Below are positions 49,229 to 58,017 of a DNA stretch of 64,000 nucleotides, piece by piece. This stretch comes from an uncultured Megasphaera sp. (GTDB taxonomy: Bacteria; Bacillota; Negativicutes; Veillonellales; Megasphaeraceae). How positions within the stretch are numbered: position 1 is the stretch's first letter; each line of letters begins with the position of its first letter. The position numbers and the translations under genes are program-made. Location: the NCBI GenBank assembly GCA_900540735.1, contig UQHB01000005.1, positions 1-64,000 of the forward strand, in the 5' to 3' direction. The notes under the pieces were generated by a model. That model did no database searches, was not told the DNA's origin, and saw only the letters and a list, made by a program, of their open reading frames with translations.

Positions 49229-51214
49229 TTATTTATCTTCTTCCACAGCGTCACCAATGGTGTCAGCCGTTTCGGTCTGGGAATTTTCCAGATAATTGCG
49301 GACTTCTTTGTCTTCTTCATCTTTCTGAATAGCCAAGACGCTTAAAGATATTTTCTTTTTGTCTGTGTCAATGCCGATAATTTTAACGTTGAGAACGTCG
49401 CCAATGTTGAGTAAATCTTTGACTGCAACGCCGCGTTTTTCTGTGAGTTCAGAAACGTGTAAGAGACCCTGTAATTCCGGATCAATTGCAAGAATGGCAC
49501 CGAAAGGTAATAATTTTTTAACTTCCCCTTTGACGATGTCGCCAACTTCGAATTTTTCGATAGCTGCAATCCACGGATTTTTCTGCAATGCTTTTAAGGA
49601 CAAGGAAATGCGGTTCCGTTCTTCGTCGAATTTCTGTACGAGAACTTCGATTTTCTGGCCTACTTTGAGGACAGCGTCAACGGAGCTAATGCGTTTCCAA
49701 GAAATGTCGGAAATGTGAAGGAGACCTTCTACTCCACCGAGGTCAACGAATGCGCCGTACGGCATAATTTTAACGACTGTGCCTTCGAGAACTGCGCCTT
49801 CTTCGATGTTTTTCAATGCTTCTTCCCGTTTCTGTTCCCGTTCTGCTTCAAGGACTGCTTTTCGAGATAAAACGAGACGGTTTTTATGTTCATCAATGTC
49901 GATGACTTTAACCGGGAATGTTTCGCCTACGAGGTAATCCAAGGATTTAACGAATTTTACATCGCCTTGGGAAAGAGGAATGAAACCGCGTAAGGATTTG
50001 ATGGAAACGACCAAACCAGCTTTGTTCGTTTCTTTACCAGTACATTCAACGAGTTCGCCTTTTTCAAATGCATCGCGAACTTCTTTCCAGTCTTCGACTT
50101 TTTTCATCTTGACGAGGGAGACGACGATTGCGCCTTCTTCTTTGATGTTGTTTGCGATTTCAACAGTTAATTCGTCGCCAACTTTGACGAAGTCGCTCGC
50201 TTTTTCCGGAGCGGGCACAGCCATTTCTTTTTTCGGCAAAATTGCTTCTGCTTTTGTACCGATGGAAACATAGGCAGCATCATCATTCACAGAAATAACC
50301 ATGCCTTTAACTACGTCGCCTTTCTTTGGATTTTCTTCATAGTCATACTTGTCCAATAATTCTTCACTCATTACTTCTGTGTTTTCAGATTGCAAATTTT
50401 CCATAATCTCAATAACCTCCTGTATTATCCAATCCGGTGTGGAAGCACCGGCTGTAATGCCTATATGATGCATGCCACGAAACGCTGCCGTGTCTAATTC
50501 AGCTGCTGTTTCAATGTGGTATGTCGGGCAACCTTGTTCACTGCATACCTGTGCCAGCCTGCCGGTATTGGCACTATTCTTCCCGCCGACGACAATCATG
50601 GCATCAACGGTACGGGCTAATTCTATGGCGGCTTGCTGTCGCTGTTGTGTCGCCGTGCAAATGGTCATGTGCACATCGAGATGTGCTGTCTTCCTTTGCA
50701 AAATAGAAAGGATGCGCTTACATTGGTCCTGGGAAAAGGTCGTCTGGACGACGACGCCGATAGATAGGTAGTAAGGGATTTCTTCGGCTTCTTTTTCCTT
50801 ATCTATTATAATAGCACGATTTGCCCCCCATTGTGAAATACTAATTACTTCAGGATGGGATTTTTCTCCAATTATGACTAATTTTTTTTCTTCAGCCACA
50901 ATTTTTTTGGCATCGCGCTGGGCTTTCATGACATGAGGGCACGTAGCATCCATGACATGTAAGTGTTTTTCGTCTGCTCGCTTGTAAATCTCCGGCCCTA
51001 CGCCGTGAGAACGGATGAGGACCGTCGAGCCGTCTTTAATGTCTTCAATAGACTGGACAGGACAGACACCTTTTTCAGACAGTGTATTGACGACTTGGGG
51101 ATTATGAATGATTGGCCCAAGGGTGTGCGTCCCAGGTGCAGCACCGTTTGCCATGTCCACGGCACGGCGTACACCATAACAAAAGCCGCACGCTTTCGCA
51201 ACAGTTACTTTCAT
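49229..51214 (-). CDS. ispH: IspH-ribosomal protein S1 fusion
   Basis: 661 residues. Residues 1-~280 are IspH (LytB), with cluster Cys in KACGFCYGV, DATCPHVMKAQR and CTATQQRQ and substrate-site SHPE and SAN-GR parts; it makes IPP and DMAPP from HMBPP. From ~300 come four S1 RNA-binding domains (KGDVVKGMVISVNDDAAYVSIG, GELVECTGKETNKAGLVVSIKSLRGFIP, EGTVVKIMPYGAFVDLGGVEGLLH, VKGEVKKLLPFGAILAI). This fusion is a known trait of several Clostridia and Negativicutes. It overlaps plsC by 4 bases. Confidence 0.95.
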   Translation of the reverse strand: MKVTVAKACGFCYGVRRAVDMANGAAPGTHTLGPIIHNPQVVNTLSEKGVCPVQSIEDIKDGSTVLIRSHGVGPEIYKRADEKHLHVMDATCPHVMKAQRDAKKIVAEEKKLVIIGEKSHPEVISISQWGANRAIIIDKEKEAEEIPYYLSIGVVVQTTFSQDQCKRILSILQRKTAHLDVHMTICTATQQRQQAAIELARTVDAMIVVGGKNSANTGRLAQVCSEQGCPTYHIETAAELDTAAFRGMHHIGITAGASTPDWIIQEVIEIMENLQSENTEVMSEELLDKYDYEENPKKGDVVKGMVISVNDDAAYVSIGTKAEAILPKKEMAVPAPEKASDFVKVGDELTVEIANNIKEEGAIVVSLVKMKKVEDWKEVRDAFEKGELVECTGKETNKAGLVVSIKSLRGFIPLSQGDVKFVKSLDYLVGETFPVKVIDIDEHKNRLVLSRKAVLEAEREQKREEALKNIEEGAVLEGTVVKIMPYGAFVDLGGVEGLLHISDISWKRISSVDAVLKVGQKIEVLVQKFDEERNRISLSLKALQKNPWIAAIEKFEVGDIVKGEVKKLLPFGAILAIDPELQGLLHVSELTEKRGVAVKDLLNIGDVLNVKIIGIDTDKKKISLSVLAIQKDEEDKEVRNYLENSQTETADTIGDAVEEDK

Positions 51215-51825
51215 GGGCGATTCCCCTTTTGAGCATCTTCGAGCATCGTTAAGACGATTTGCCGTACGTCTTCCGTAAAGGCTTTGACGGCTTCGCGGTC
51301 AGAGGTCTTTACGGAAGGCGGCAAAATCGGTTCGTGGAAGATGACTTCTACAGGGCCTGTCTTTTTCGGCAAGTGGCGAGAATTAATAATCGCTGCCGGG
51401 ACGACAGGAACCCCTGCTTTAATGGCAATCCCAGCAAATCCGTCGTGGAATTTGCCAAGTATGCCTTGGTCTTTACTCGTTCCTTCTGGGAAAATCCCTA
51501 AAATGGCACCACTCCGCAAGACACGGAACGATTCTTTAATGGCTTCGCTGTCAATGCGCCCCCGGTGGACCGGGAAGGTATGCATGAGGCGGAGGAACCA
51601 GTTCATAATGGGGTTATGAAAGAGTTCTTCTTTGGCCATAAAGTGAATGAATCGATGCCGTACAGCCGTCCCAATGAGGGGCGGATCGAAGTAGCTCGCA
51701 TGATTGGCCACGAGGATGAAGGCTCCCGATTTGGGCAAGTTTTCTTCACCGTGGACTTTCATGCCAATAAGGCCGAAGGTGACGAGATTGAAAATACTGC
51801 GAATAATCGCATAAACTATATTCAT
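51211..51825 (-). CDS. plsC: 1-acyl-sn-glycerol-3-phosphate acyltransferase
   Basis: 204 residues: acyltransferase motifs NHASYFDPPLIG (H-x4-D), FPVHRGRID, FPEGTSKDQG and VPVVPAAI. One N-terminal hydrophobic segment. It forms phosphatidic acid. It overlaps cmk upstream and ispH downstream by 4 bases each. Confidence 0.9.
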   Translation of the reverse strand: MNIVYAIIRSIFNLVTFGLIGMKVHGEENLPKSGAFILVANHASYFDPPLIGTAVRHRFIHFMAKEELFHNPIMNWFLRLMHTFPVHRGRIDSEAIKESFRVLRSGAILGIFPEGTSKDQGILGKFHDGFAGIAIKAGVPVVPAAIINSRHLPKKTGPVEVIFHEPILPPSVKTSDREAVKAFTEDVRQIVLTMLEDAQKGNRP

Positions 51826-52493
51826 TCTGCTTTACTCCGAATTATGTCGATAATCGCCTCAGCTGTCCCTTCTAAGGACAAGTCGCTGTTATCGACTAAG
51901 ACTGCATCTGCTGCTTGCGTAAGGGGACTGACATCGCGGTGCGAGTCCGTATAGTCACGCTGAGCAATGCTTGCTTGGATTTCTGCAAGCGTTTCGTGAC
52001 TCCCCTTTTCTTGGAGTTCCAAATAGCGCCGTTTAGCCCGTGAGGCTACAGAAGCAGTCAAAAAGATTTTGACATCTGCGTCTGGTAAGACGACCGTCCC
52101 AATGTCACGGCCATCTAAGATGACATTACCGGCTTTCGCCATGTCACGTTGTAATTGTACCAGTTTTTCCCGTACGACTGCAAGAGCTGCGACGACAGAA
52201 ACGTGAGAAGCTACGGCAGATGTACGAATTTCATCCGTAACTTCTATATCATTAACATAGACACGGCACAGATTCGGTTCTGGTACGAGGTGAATCTGGA
52301 CGGTTTCCAGCACCTTCTGGACAGCGGCTATATCGGCAATGTCTACATGGTCTTGTAAGAGTGCCCACGTAATGGCCCGATACATAGCACCTGTGTCAAT
52401 ATACGTATAGTGTAACCTACTTGCCAGGACTTTGGCAACACTACTTTTTCCGGCCCCAGCCGGGCCATCAATGGCAACGGTCATTGGTTTCAC
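51822..52493 (-). CDS. cmk: cytidylate kinase
   Basis: 223 residues. P-loop AIDGPAGAGKSSVAKVLA, TGAMYRAITWALL, and DGRDIGTVVLPDADVKIFLTASVASRAKRRYLELQ match Cmk. Phosphorylates CMP and dCMP. It follows the flavoprotein gene by 2 bases in the scpA-ispH operon. Confidence 0.95.
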   Translation of the reverse strand: MKPMTVAIDGPAGAGKSSVAKVLASRLHYTYIDTGAMYRAITWALLQDHVDIADIAAVQKVLETVQIHLVPEPNLCRVYVNDIEVTDEIRTSAVASHVSVVAALAVVREKLVQLQRDMAKAGNVILDGRDIGTVVLPDADVKIFLTASVASRAKRRYLELQEKGSHETLAEIQASIAQRDYTDSHRDVSPLTQAADAVLVDNSDLSLEGTAEAIIDIIRSKAE

Positions 52494-52495
52494 CG

Positions 52496-53734
52496 TTACG
52501 CCTCCTTTTGTGCCGCCATCAGTCCGGCTACATAGCCAGTCGAAAAGGCAGCTTGTAGATTGTATCCCCCTGTAAAGGCATCGATGTCGATGACTTCACC
52601 GGCGAAATATAAGTTTCGTACGACTTTCGATTCCATCGTCTTCGGATTGATTTCCTTGACAGATACACCGCCAGCCGTGACGATAGCCTCGCTAATCGGC
52701 CGCGTCCCGGTTAGGGTCAGGGACAAGTTCTGGAGCGTATCGACGAGGTCGCTACGCTGGACTTTAGACACTTGGTTAATGGCTGTGTCCGGTGCAATGT
52801 CGGCTTCGCCTAAGACGACAGGAATCAGTTTGTGGGGCAGTAACTCTTTCAGCCCGTCTTTGATGGGCAAAGTCAGATACTTTTGGAAATCCCGTTGTAC
52901 GCGCTTATCCAGTTGTTCCCGCGTGAGAGCTGGTTTTAAATTAATGCGCAGCTGCATGGGGTAGACGCATTTTTTATGATGCGCTGCAAAGGCACTGAGC
53001 TTTAAGACAATAGGGCCGCTCACGCCGTGAGGCAGGCACTGGAGCTCGCCAAATTCTGAGGCCAGCTTCTTCCCTTGTTTCCAGAGCGACGCGTCGACGT
53101 TGCGGAGGGTCATGCCCGAAAGGGTCGTCGGCCAATCTTCGCGCGTCACAAAGGGCACGAGAGACGGTACTAAGTCCGTCACCGTATGGCCTAAGGCTTT
53201 AGCAAAGGTGTGGCCGTCACCAGTAGAGCCGGTCGACGGATAGGATACGCCGCCAGTAGTGATGATGCAAGCATCACCTTCGTACGTGCCCTGCGCCGTT
53301 TGGACGACGAATTTGTCGCCCCATGACCGCACAGCCGTGACGGGCTCTTCTAAATGCAGGTCTACACCGGCATCGCGCAAGACATAATAGAAGAACTTTC
53401 GCACTGCCACAGCACTGTCTGATTCGGGGAAAACCCGACCGCCTCGTTCGACTTTCGTCTCTAAGCCCCACGTCTTTAACTGGCCGAGCAAATCTTCATT
53501 CGTGTACTGACCGTACGCACTGAATAAAAACTTGCCATGTCCCGGTGTATGCGCAATGAACTCATTCATGGGACAGGCATTGGTCAAATTACACCGTCCT
53601 TTGCCTGTAATGCCAAGCTTTTTCCCAACAATATCATTTTTTTCAAAGACCTTCACAGCTGCGCCGTGGCGAATGGCCGTGAGAGCTGCCATGATACCGG
53701 CCGGACCAGCACCAATGACGAGGATTTCCTTCAT
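52496..53734 (-). CDS. NAD(P)/FAD-dependent oxidoreductase (HI0933/YhiN-like)
   Basis: 412 residues. N-terminal FAD site VIGAGPAGIMAALTAIRHGAAVKVFEKN, GKKLGITGKGRCNLTN, ITTGGVSYPSTGSTGDGHTFAKALGH, and the C-terminal GEVIDIDAFTGGYNLQAAFSTGYVAG are family hallmarks. The reaction of this widespread family is not settled. It often neighbours cmk and ispH-rpsA in Firmicutes. Confidence 0.85.
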   Translation of the reverse strand: MKEILVIGAGPAGIMAALTAIRHGAAVKVFEKNDIVGKKLGITGKGRCNLTNACPMNEFIAHTPGHGKFLFSAYGQYTNEDLLGQLKTWGLETKVERGGRVFPESDSAVAVRKFFYYVLRDAGVDLHLEEPVTAVRSWGDKFVVQTAQGTYEGDACIITTGGVSYPSTGSTGDGHTFAKALGHTVTDLVPSLVPFVTREDWPTTLSGMTLRNVDASLWKQGKKLASEFGELQCLPHGVSGPIVLKLSAFAAHHKKCVYPMQLRINLKPALTREQLDKRVQRDFQKYLTLPIKDGLKELLPHKLIPVVLGEADIAPDTAINQVSKVQRSDLVDTLQNLSLTLTGTRPISEAIVTAGGVSVKEINPKTMESKVVRNLYFAGEVIDIDAFTGGYNLQAAFSTGYVAGLMAAQKEA

Positions 53735-53751
53735 ATATTCTAAATCCTGCC

Positions 53752-54468
53752 TTATTTATATTGATATAATTCTGCTACTTCTTCGCGCGTCAGCGAGCGA
53801 TAGGCTCCGCGCTTGACACCGCTCAGCGTGAGGAACGCGTACTGGACGCGGCGCAAGTTGTGGACTTTGTAGCCAAAGTGTTCCATCATGCGGCGAACCT
53901 GACGGTTACGGCCTTCATGAATCGTAATTTCAATGGTCGTAATGCCTGTCTTCATATCAAAGCCAGCGTAGTATACATCAGCTGGGGCGGTCATGCCGTC
54001 ATCTAATTCGACACCGTCTGCTAAGTGCTGCAAGACCGAATCGGCAATATGCCCTTTGACTTTGACTTCGTACGTCTTGTCGACCATGCGGCTTGGATGC
54101 ATGAGGATATTAGCCAGTTCACCGTCATTGGTCATCAAGAGCAGGCCTTCTGTATTTTGGTCAAGTCGGCCAATGGCATAAATACGGTCTTTTTCCTTTT
54201 TGAAATAGTCCATGACCGTAGCCCGGCCTTGGTCGTCTTTAGACGTCGTAATAACGCCTTTTGGTTTATTAAATAAATAGTAATGCTTTGGCTGTGCTTC
54301 GAGCCGTTTGCCATCGACGAGGATAATATCTTTATCCAGGTCAACTTTCGTCCCTAATTCCCGAATGACTACGCCGTTGACGCGTACTTTTCCATCGAGA
54401 ATTAATTGTTCTGAAGCGCGCCGCGATGCAACGCCGCAGTTACTCATTACTTTCTGTAACCGTTCCAT
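53752..54468 (-). CDS. rluB: 23S/16S rRNA pseudouridine synthase RluB/RsuA family
   Basis: About 238 residues: N-terminal S4 domain MERLQKVMSNCGVASRRASEQLILDGKVRVNG, catalytic Asp in IGRLDQNTEGLLLMTND, and GRNRQVRRMMEHFG. The start at 54468 lies 6 bases after GGAGG; the longer frame to 54501 precedes it. The gene overlaps scpB by about 29 bases. Confidence 0.9.
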   Translation of the reverse strand: MERLQKVMSNCGVASRRASEQLILDGKVRVNGVVIRELGTKVDLDKDIILVDGKRLEAQPKHYYLFNKPKGVITTSKDDQGRATVMDYFKKEKDRIYAIGRLDQNTEGLLLMTNDGELANILMHPSRMVDKTYEVKVKGHIADSVLQHLADGVELDDGMTAPADVYYAGFDMKTGITTIEITIHEGRNRQVRRMMEHFGYKVHNLRRVQYAFLTLSGVKRGAYRSLTREEVAELYQYK

Positions 54469-55030
54469 CTCTATCCTCCGTAGTTTCTGTCGTTGCCGCA
54501 AGGGGCACGCTTTGCCCTAAATCGGCCAGAGAATCCATGCCGATACATTCCAAAAAGTACGGTGTCGTACCATACAAAATGGGGCGGCCTGGACTTTCTT
54601 TTCGTCCTAGCTCCGTGACGAGCCCTTCTTCCATGAGCGTACTCAAGACCCGTTCGGACGATACGCCGCGAAGCTTTTCGATTTCTGCCCGCGTAATGGG
54701 CTGCTTAAAGGCTACAATCGACAAGACTTCGAGGGCCATCGGCGTTAGTTCTGTCGTGCCTGTGCGCACCCATTGAATGGCTTCATGCAAGGCCGGTTTG
54801 GTCACGAGCTGATAGCCTCCGGCAACACGCAAAATCGCCAGTCCCCGATTGGTGCGTGCTAAGATATCACCTAGTTCTTGAGCCGTCTGGTCAATCTCTG
54901 CCAGAGACCAGCCCGTATGCTTGCTAATGTCTTGGCGCTTCATGGGCTGGCCGCTCAAAAAGAGCAAGGCCTCCAGCACAGCAGTCGGCTCAAGACCGGC
55001 TAGGTTCGATGTATCGCAAGGCGACGGCAT
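54440..55030 (-). CDS. scpB: segregation and condensation protein B
   Basis: About 196 residues with two winged-helix domains (VLEALLFLSGQPMKRQDISKHTGWS; EVLSIVAFKQPITRAEIEKLRGVSSERVLSTLMEEGLV) and ILYGTTPYFLECIGMDSLADL. ScpB dimers join ScpA and SMC in the condensin complex. I prefer ATG at 55030, 6 bases after GAGAGG; the ATG at 55036 abuts that site. It overlaps scpA by about 40 bases. Confidence 0.9.
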   Translation of the reverse strand: MPSPCDTSNLAGLEPTAVLEALLFLSGQPMKRQDISKHTGWSLAEIDQTAQELGDILARTNRGLAILRVAGGYQLVTKPALHEAIQWVRTGTTELTPMALEVLSIVAFKQPITRAEIEKLRGVSSERVLSTLMEEGLVTELGRKESPGRPILYGTTPYFLECIGMDSLADLGQSVPLAATTETTEDRDGTVTESNE

Positions 55031-55718
55031 TTCCATCCTCTCCCTCGGCTAGCGTCTGGCACTGTCCCTGTTTGAGCAGCTCTAGGACAGCGAGAAAGGT
55101 CACGACTAATTCCACTTTCGAGCGGCACAGGCGGAAGATATCGACCACTGGTGTCGCTCCAACGTGGCTTTGTAAGCGGTACGTGACTCGTTCCATACAT
55201 TCTTCGACACTATATATTTCATGACTCAAATGAATGTCTGTTTGCCCTTCTTTCTCCAAGCCCCGATAGACCACAGAGAAGGCTTTATACAAGGCATTCT
55301 TATCAATAGAGCCTGTAAACCGCAAGTCCTGTGCTAAGGGCGTACGCAAGCGGCTGAGCATTTGGCCCCGCTCTTTAAAGAGCTCGTCCATAATGACAGC
55401 CACTTCTTTCATTTGCTTGTACTCCACTAGCTGGCGCACGAGTGCTTCTTGCGGATCTTCTTCGTCTGGCTCCGCTTCTTTCGGCGGTTTTGGCAATAAG
55501 AGGCGCGACTTGATTTGCAGTAACGTCGCAGCCATGACGAAAAACTTGCTGCCATAATTGACGTCAAAGGTTTTGATTTGTTTTACATACCCATTAAACT
55601 GGTCCGCAATTTCCACAATAGGAATATTGTAAATATCGACTTTATTCTTTTCGATTAAATACAACAACAAATCTAAAGGACCTTCAAAATCGGATACTTT
55701 GTATTCGTACTCTCCCAT
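54990..55718 (-). CDS. scpA: segregation and condensation protein A
   Basis: 242 residues, kleisin. N-terminal YKVSDFEGPLDLLLYLIEKNKVDIYNIPIVEIADQF, the DYL-like middle MAATLLQIKSRLLLP, and a C-terminal winged helix ending FLAVLELLKQGQ. It bridges SMC heads. First gene of the scpA-scpB-rluB-yhiN-cmk-plsC-ispH/rpsA operon. Confidence 0.9.
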   Translation of the reverse strand: MGEYEYKVSDFEGPLDLLLYLIEKNKVDIYNIPIVEIADQFNGYVKQIKTFDVNYGSKFFVMAATLLQIKSRLLLPKPPKEAEPDEEDPQEALVRQLVEYKQMKEVAVIMDELFKERGQMLSRLRTPLAQDLRFTGSIDKNALYKAFSVVYRGLEKEGQTDIHLSHEIYSVEECMERVTYRLQSHVGATPVVDIFRLCRSKVELVVTFLAVLELLKQGQCQTLAEGEDGNAVALRYIEPSRS

Positions 55719-55810
55719 GGAGCCTCACCCATATGCCATACTATGGCTCATTCTAACAGTCTCAGTATACTTCAAAACAGTTCATTTGGCAAATAAAAAA
55801 ATATAAAAAA

Positions 55811-55840
55811 ACAAGACCAAACCAGATGATTTGGTCTTGT
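55811..55840 (-). terminator. terminator of OFA-type MFS gene
   Basis: ACAAGACCAAA / TTTGGTCTTGT, 11-bp perfect stem, then TTTTTTT on the minus strand. Confidence 0.9.
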
Positions 55841-55871
55841 ACTATCTCGCAAATCTATATACAGGCAAAAC

Positions 55872-57110
55872 TTATTTTGCCGAATCAGCAACGTGTGCAG
55901 CACGGGGATTGAAGGGAACGGTCTGTTTCTTTGCATGGCCAGTGGTGCTCATCATGTACGCTGCAAAGAGGAAGGAAATGATTGCTAAGGCACCGATGAT
56001 TTTAAAAGGCATAATGAAACTGCCTGTAAGAGCCGCAATGGCTGAAGCCGAAACGGCACCGAAGCCAAAGCCTAAGTAAATAACGCCGTAGTTACTAGTC
56101 TGACGGTTGACACCAAAGGCTTCACCAACAATAGCCGGGAAGACCGTTAAGTTGCCGCCAAAGCAGAAGGCGACGAGACCGACACAAGCGATGAAGAAGA
56201 TGCCGTTCGTCGGGATAAAGCCGAGCGTAAAGACGCAAGCTGTCGTCAAGGCCATTGTAATTAAGAGGACTGTCAAGCGGCCAATGTGGTCCGATAAGCT
56301 ACCTAAGACGAGGCGGCCTGCTGTATTGAATAAGGCAACGAGGGCGACGACGTTGGCTGCATCGGCAATGCTCATGCCAGCTACTTGCTGACTTAAGTCT
56401 TTGACAATACCGATGAGGTATAAGCCGCCCATGCAAGCTGTAAAGAGGATAACGAAGAGCATATATGCTTCTTTCGTGCACAGCATTTCTTTAATGCTGT
56501 ATTCACGGGCACCAGCTGCTTCTTGGATGACAGCGTGGGCAACGACAGGCGCATCTTTTAAGAGCTGTGCGCCCAGACCAATCATGACTAAGGTCAAGAT
56601 GCCCCAGCACAGGAAGGCCATAGATACGTTCAGATTGGCTAAGAACAAGCCATACACCGTTTTGAATAACAAACTGCCAATGCCATAGGCACCGACGCAC
56701 AGACCGGCAATAACGCCTTTTTTGTCAGGGAACCATTTAATGCAGTTCGAAAGGCAGGTCAAGTACGCTACACCGTCAGCGGCACCAACGAGGACACCAG
56801 CTAAGACATAGACTAAGCTTAAAGTTGGTGCAAAGGCCGTGCCGATAAGGCCGACGCTTAAAAGAACAGCAGCAATAGTCGTTAATTTACGAATGCCTAA
56901 TTTCTTTTCTAAGGCATCGCCAAACATAGCGGCTACGGCCAGAGCCAAGCTCATAATTGAAAACGTAATGGATACGTCACTAATATTTGTTTCAAATTTG
57001 TTTGCCAGCGGTTGATTGAATAAGCTCCATGTGTAAATGGTGCCTAAACCGATTTGGGCGATGATTGTGCCCACCGCGACTAACCACCGATTTCCTGATG
57101 TTTTTTCCAT
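55872..57110 (-). CDS. MFS transporter, OFA (oxalate/formate antiporter-like) family
   Basis: About 412 residues, 12 membrane segments. N-terminal RWLVAVGTIIAQIGLGTIYTWSLFNQPL, LTCLSNCIKWFPDKKGVIAGL and the second-half motif GRLVLGSLSDHIGR fit the OFA group, which moves small carboxylates. Substrate unknown. The start at 57110 follows GTGGAG; the frame to 57140 is less supported. A LytST-type two-component system lies directly upstream on the same strand, separated by a 150-base promoter region, and may control it. Confidence 0.8.
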   Translation of the reverse strand: MEKTSGNRWLVAVGTIIAQIGLGTIYTWSLFNQPLANKFETNISDVSITFSIMSLALAVAAMFGDALEKKLGIRKLTTIAAVLLSVGLIGTAFAPTLSLVYVLAGVLVGAADGVAYLTCLSNCIKWFPDKKGVIAGLCVGAYGIGSLLFKTVYGLFLANLNVSMAFLCWGILTLVMIGLGAQLLKDAPVVAHAVIQEAAGAREYSIKEMLCTKEAYMLFVILFTACMGGLYLIGIVKDLSQQVAGMSIADAANVVALVALFNTAGRLVLGSLSDHIGRLTVLLITMALTTACVFTLGFIPTNGIFFIACVGLVAFCFGGNLTVFPAIVGEAFGVNRQTSNYGVIYLGFGFGAVSASAIAALTGSFIMPFKIIGALAIISFLFAAYMMSTTGHAKKQTVPFNPRAAHVADSAK

Positions 57111-57162
57111 AACTCTCCACCTCAACATCTCTCTGGACACTTCATCATGTCTAATACATTAC

Positions 57163-57197
57163 GTTAAGTCATTGCTTAACCTTATGGCATGATTATA
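57163..57197 (-). promoter_or_regulatory. promoter and palindromic operator of OFA-type MFS gene
   Basis: A TATAAT -10 reads at 57197-57192 on the minus strand with only a weak -35. Just downstream is a palindrome GTTAAG-TCATTG-CTTAAC (57163-57180), close to the expected start of transcription. Confidence 0.45.
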
Positions 57198-57261
57198 GCG
57201 CATTCTATGAAGAGTGCGAGACGTTACGAGTGAAATGACGGAAATTTGCGTTTAACTACAA

Positions 57262-58017
57262 CTATAAGTGCATGAGCTGCTTGAATTGTTTGACATTGCT
57301 GCGGCTGACCGGGATTTTTTCGTCCATTCCTTCTAAGGCCAAGTTGTACGTATTATTAAACCACGGAATGATTTCAGCAATTTTATCGACATTGACCACG
57401 TACGAGCGATGACACTTAAAAAAGAGCGGATGAGGTAAGCTGTCGTAAAATTCAGAAATAGTCTGGTTGACTGTATACCGTTCTTTCTTCGTATACACGT
57501 AAGTCGTGCGGTTATTAGCTTCGCAGTAATAAATGTCTTGGACATGAACGAGAATAATCTTGTCGTTCTGCCAAAGACAGACTGTGCCGTTTGGCTGTGC
57601 TGTATTGGGAGCCGCCGTCACAGCTGGTATGGCCGGAGCCGGTGCCTGCTCTTGGGCTAAGGCCTGTTCTAACTTGGCTAAAACCGTTTTGATCCGTTCT
57701 TCCGTATAAGGCTTTAAGATGTAGTCAAAGGCTTCGATTTCAAAGGCATCCGCTGCGTGTTCCTTATAGGCTGTGACGAAGATAATCTTCGGTGGATTTT
57801 CAAAGCGGTGCAAACTTTTCGCTAAGAGCACGCCGTCGAGCAAGGGAATGTTAATATCCAAAAAGACAGCGTCTACGTCGTGGTCTTGAAGAAATTTCAA
57901 TACTTCTATGCCGTCTGAAAATTCACCGACAATTTCTAGTTTACTATAAGTTTTAATAAAATATTTGAGCTCTTCCCGTGCTGGGTATTCATCATCTACT
58001 ACGATTACCTTATTCAT
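57262..58017 (-). CDS. LytTR-family response regulator
   Basis: About 251 residues: receiver domain MNKVIVVDDEYPAREELKYF with phospho-Asp in VFLDINIPLLDG, a Pro/Ala-rich linker, and a LytTR DNA-binding domain (IILVHVQDIYYCEANNRTTYVYTKKERYTVNQTISEF...FFKCHRSYVVNVDKIAEI). The start at 58017 follows AAGGAGCAGGGG; it overlaps the kinase stop by 8 bases. The likely target is the OFA transporter next door. Confidence 0.85.
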   Translation of the reverse strand: MNKVIVVDDEYPAREELKYFIKTYSKLEIVGEFSDGIEVLKFLQDHDVDAVFLDINIPLLDGVLLAKSLHRFENPPKIIFVTAYKEHAADAFEIEAFDYILKPYTEERIKTVLAKLEQALAQEQAPAPAIPAVTAAPNTAQPNGTVCLWQNDKIILVHVQDIYYCEANNRTTYVYTKKERYTVNQTISEFYDSLPHPLFFKCHRSYVVNVDKIAEIIPWFNNTYNLALEGMDEKIPVSRSNVKQFKQLMHL

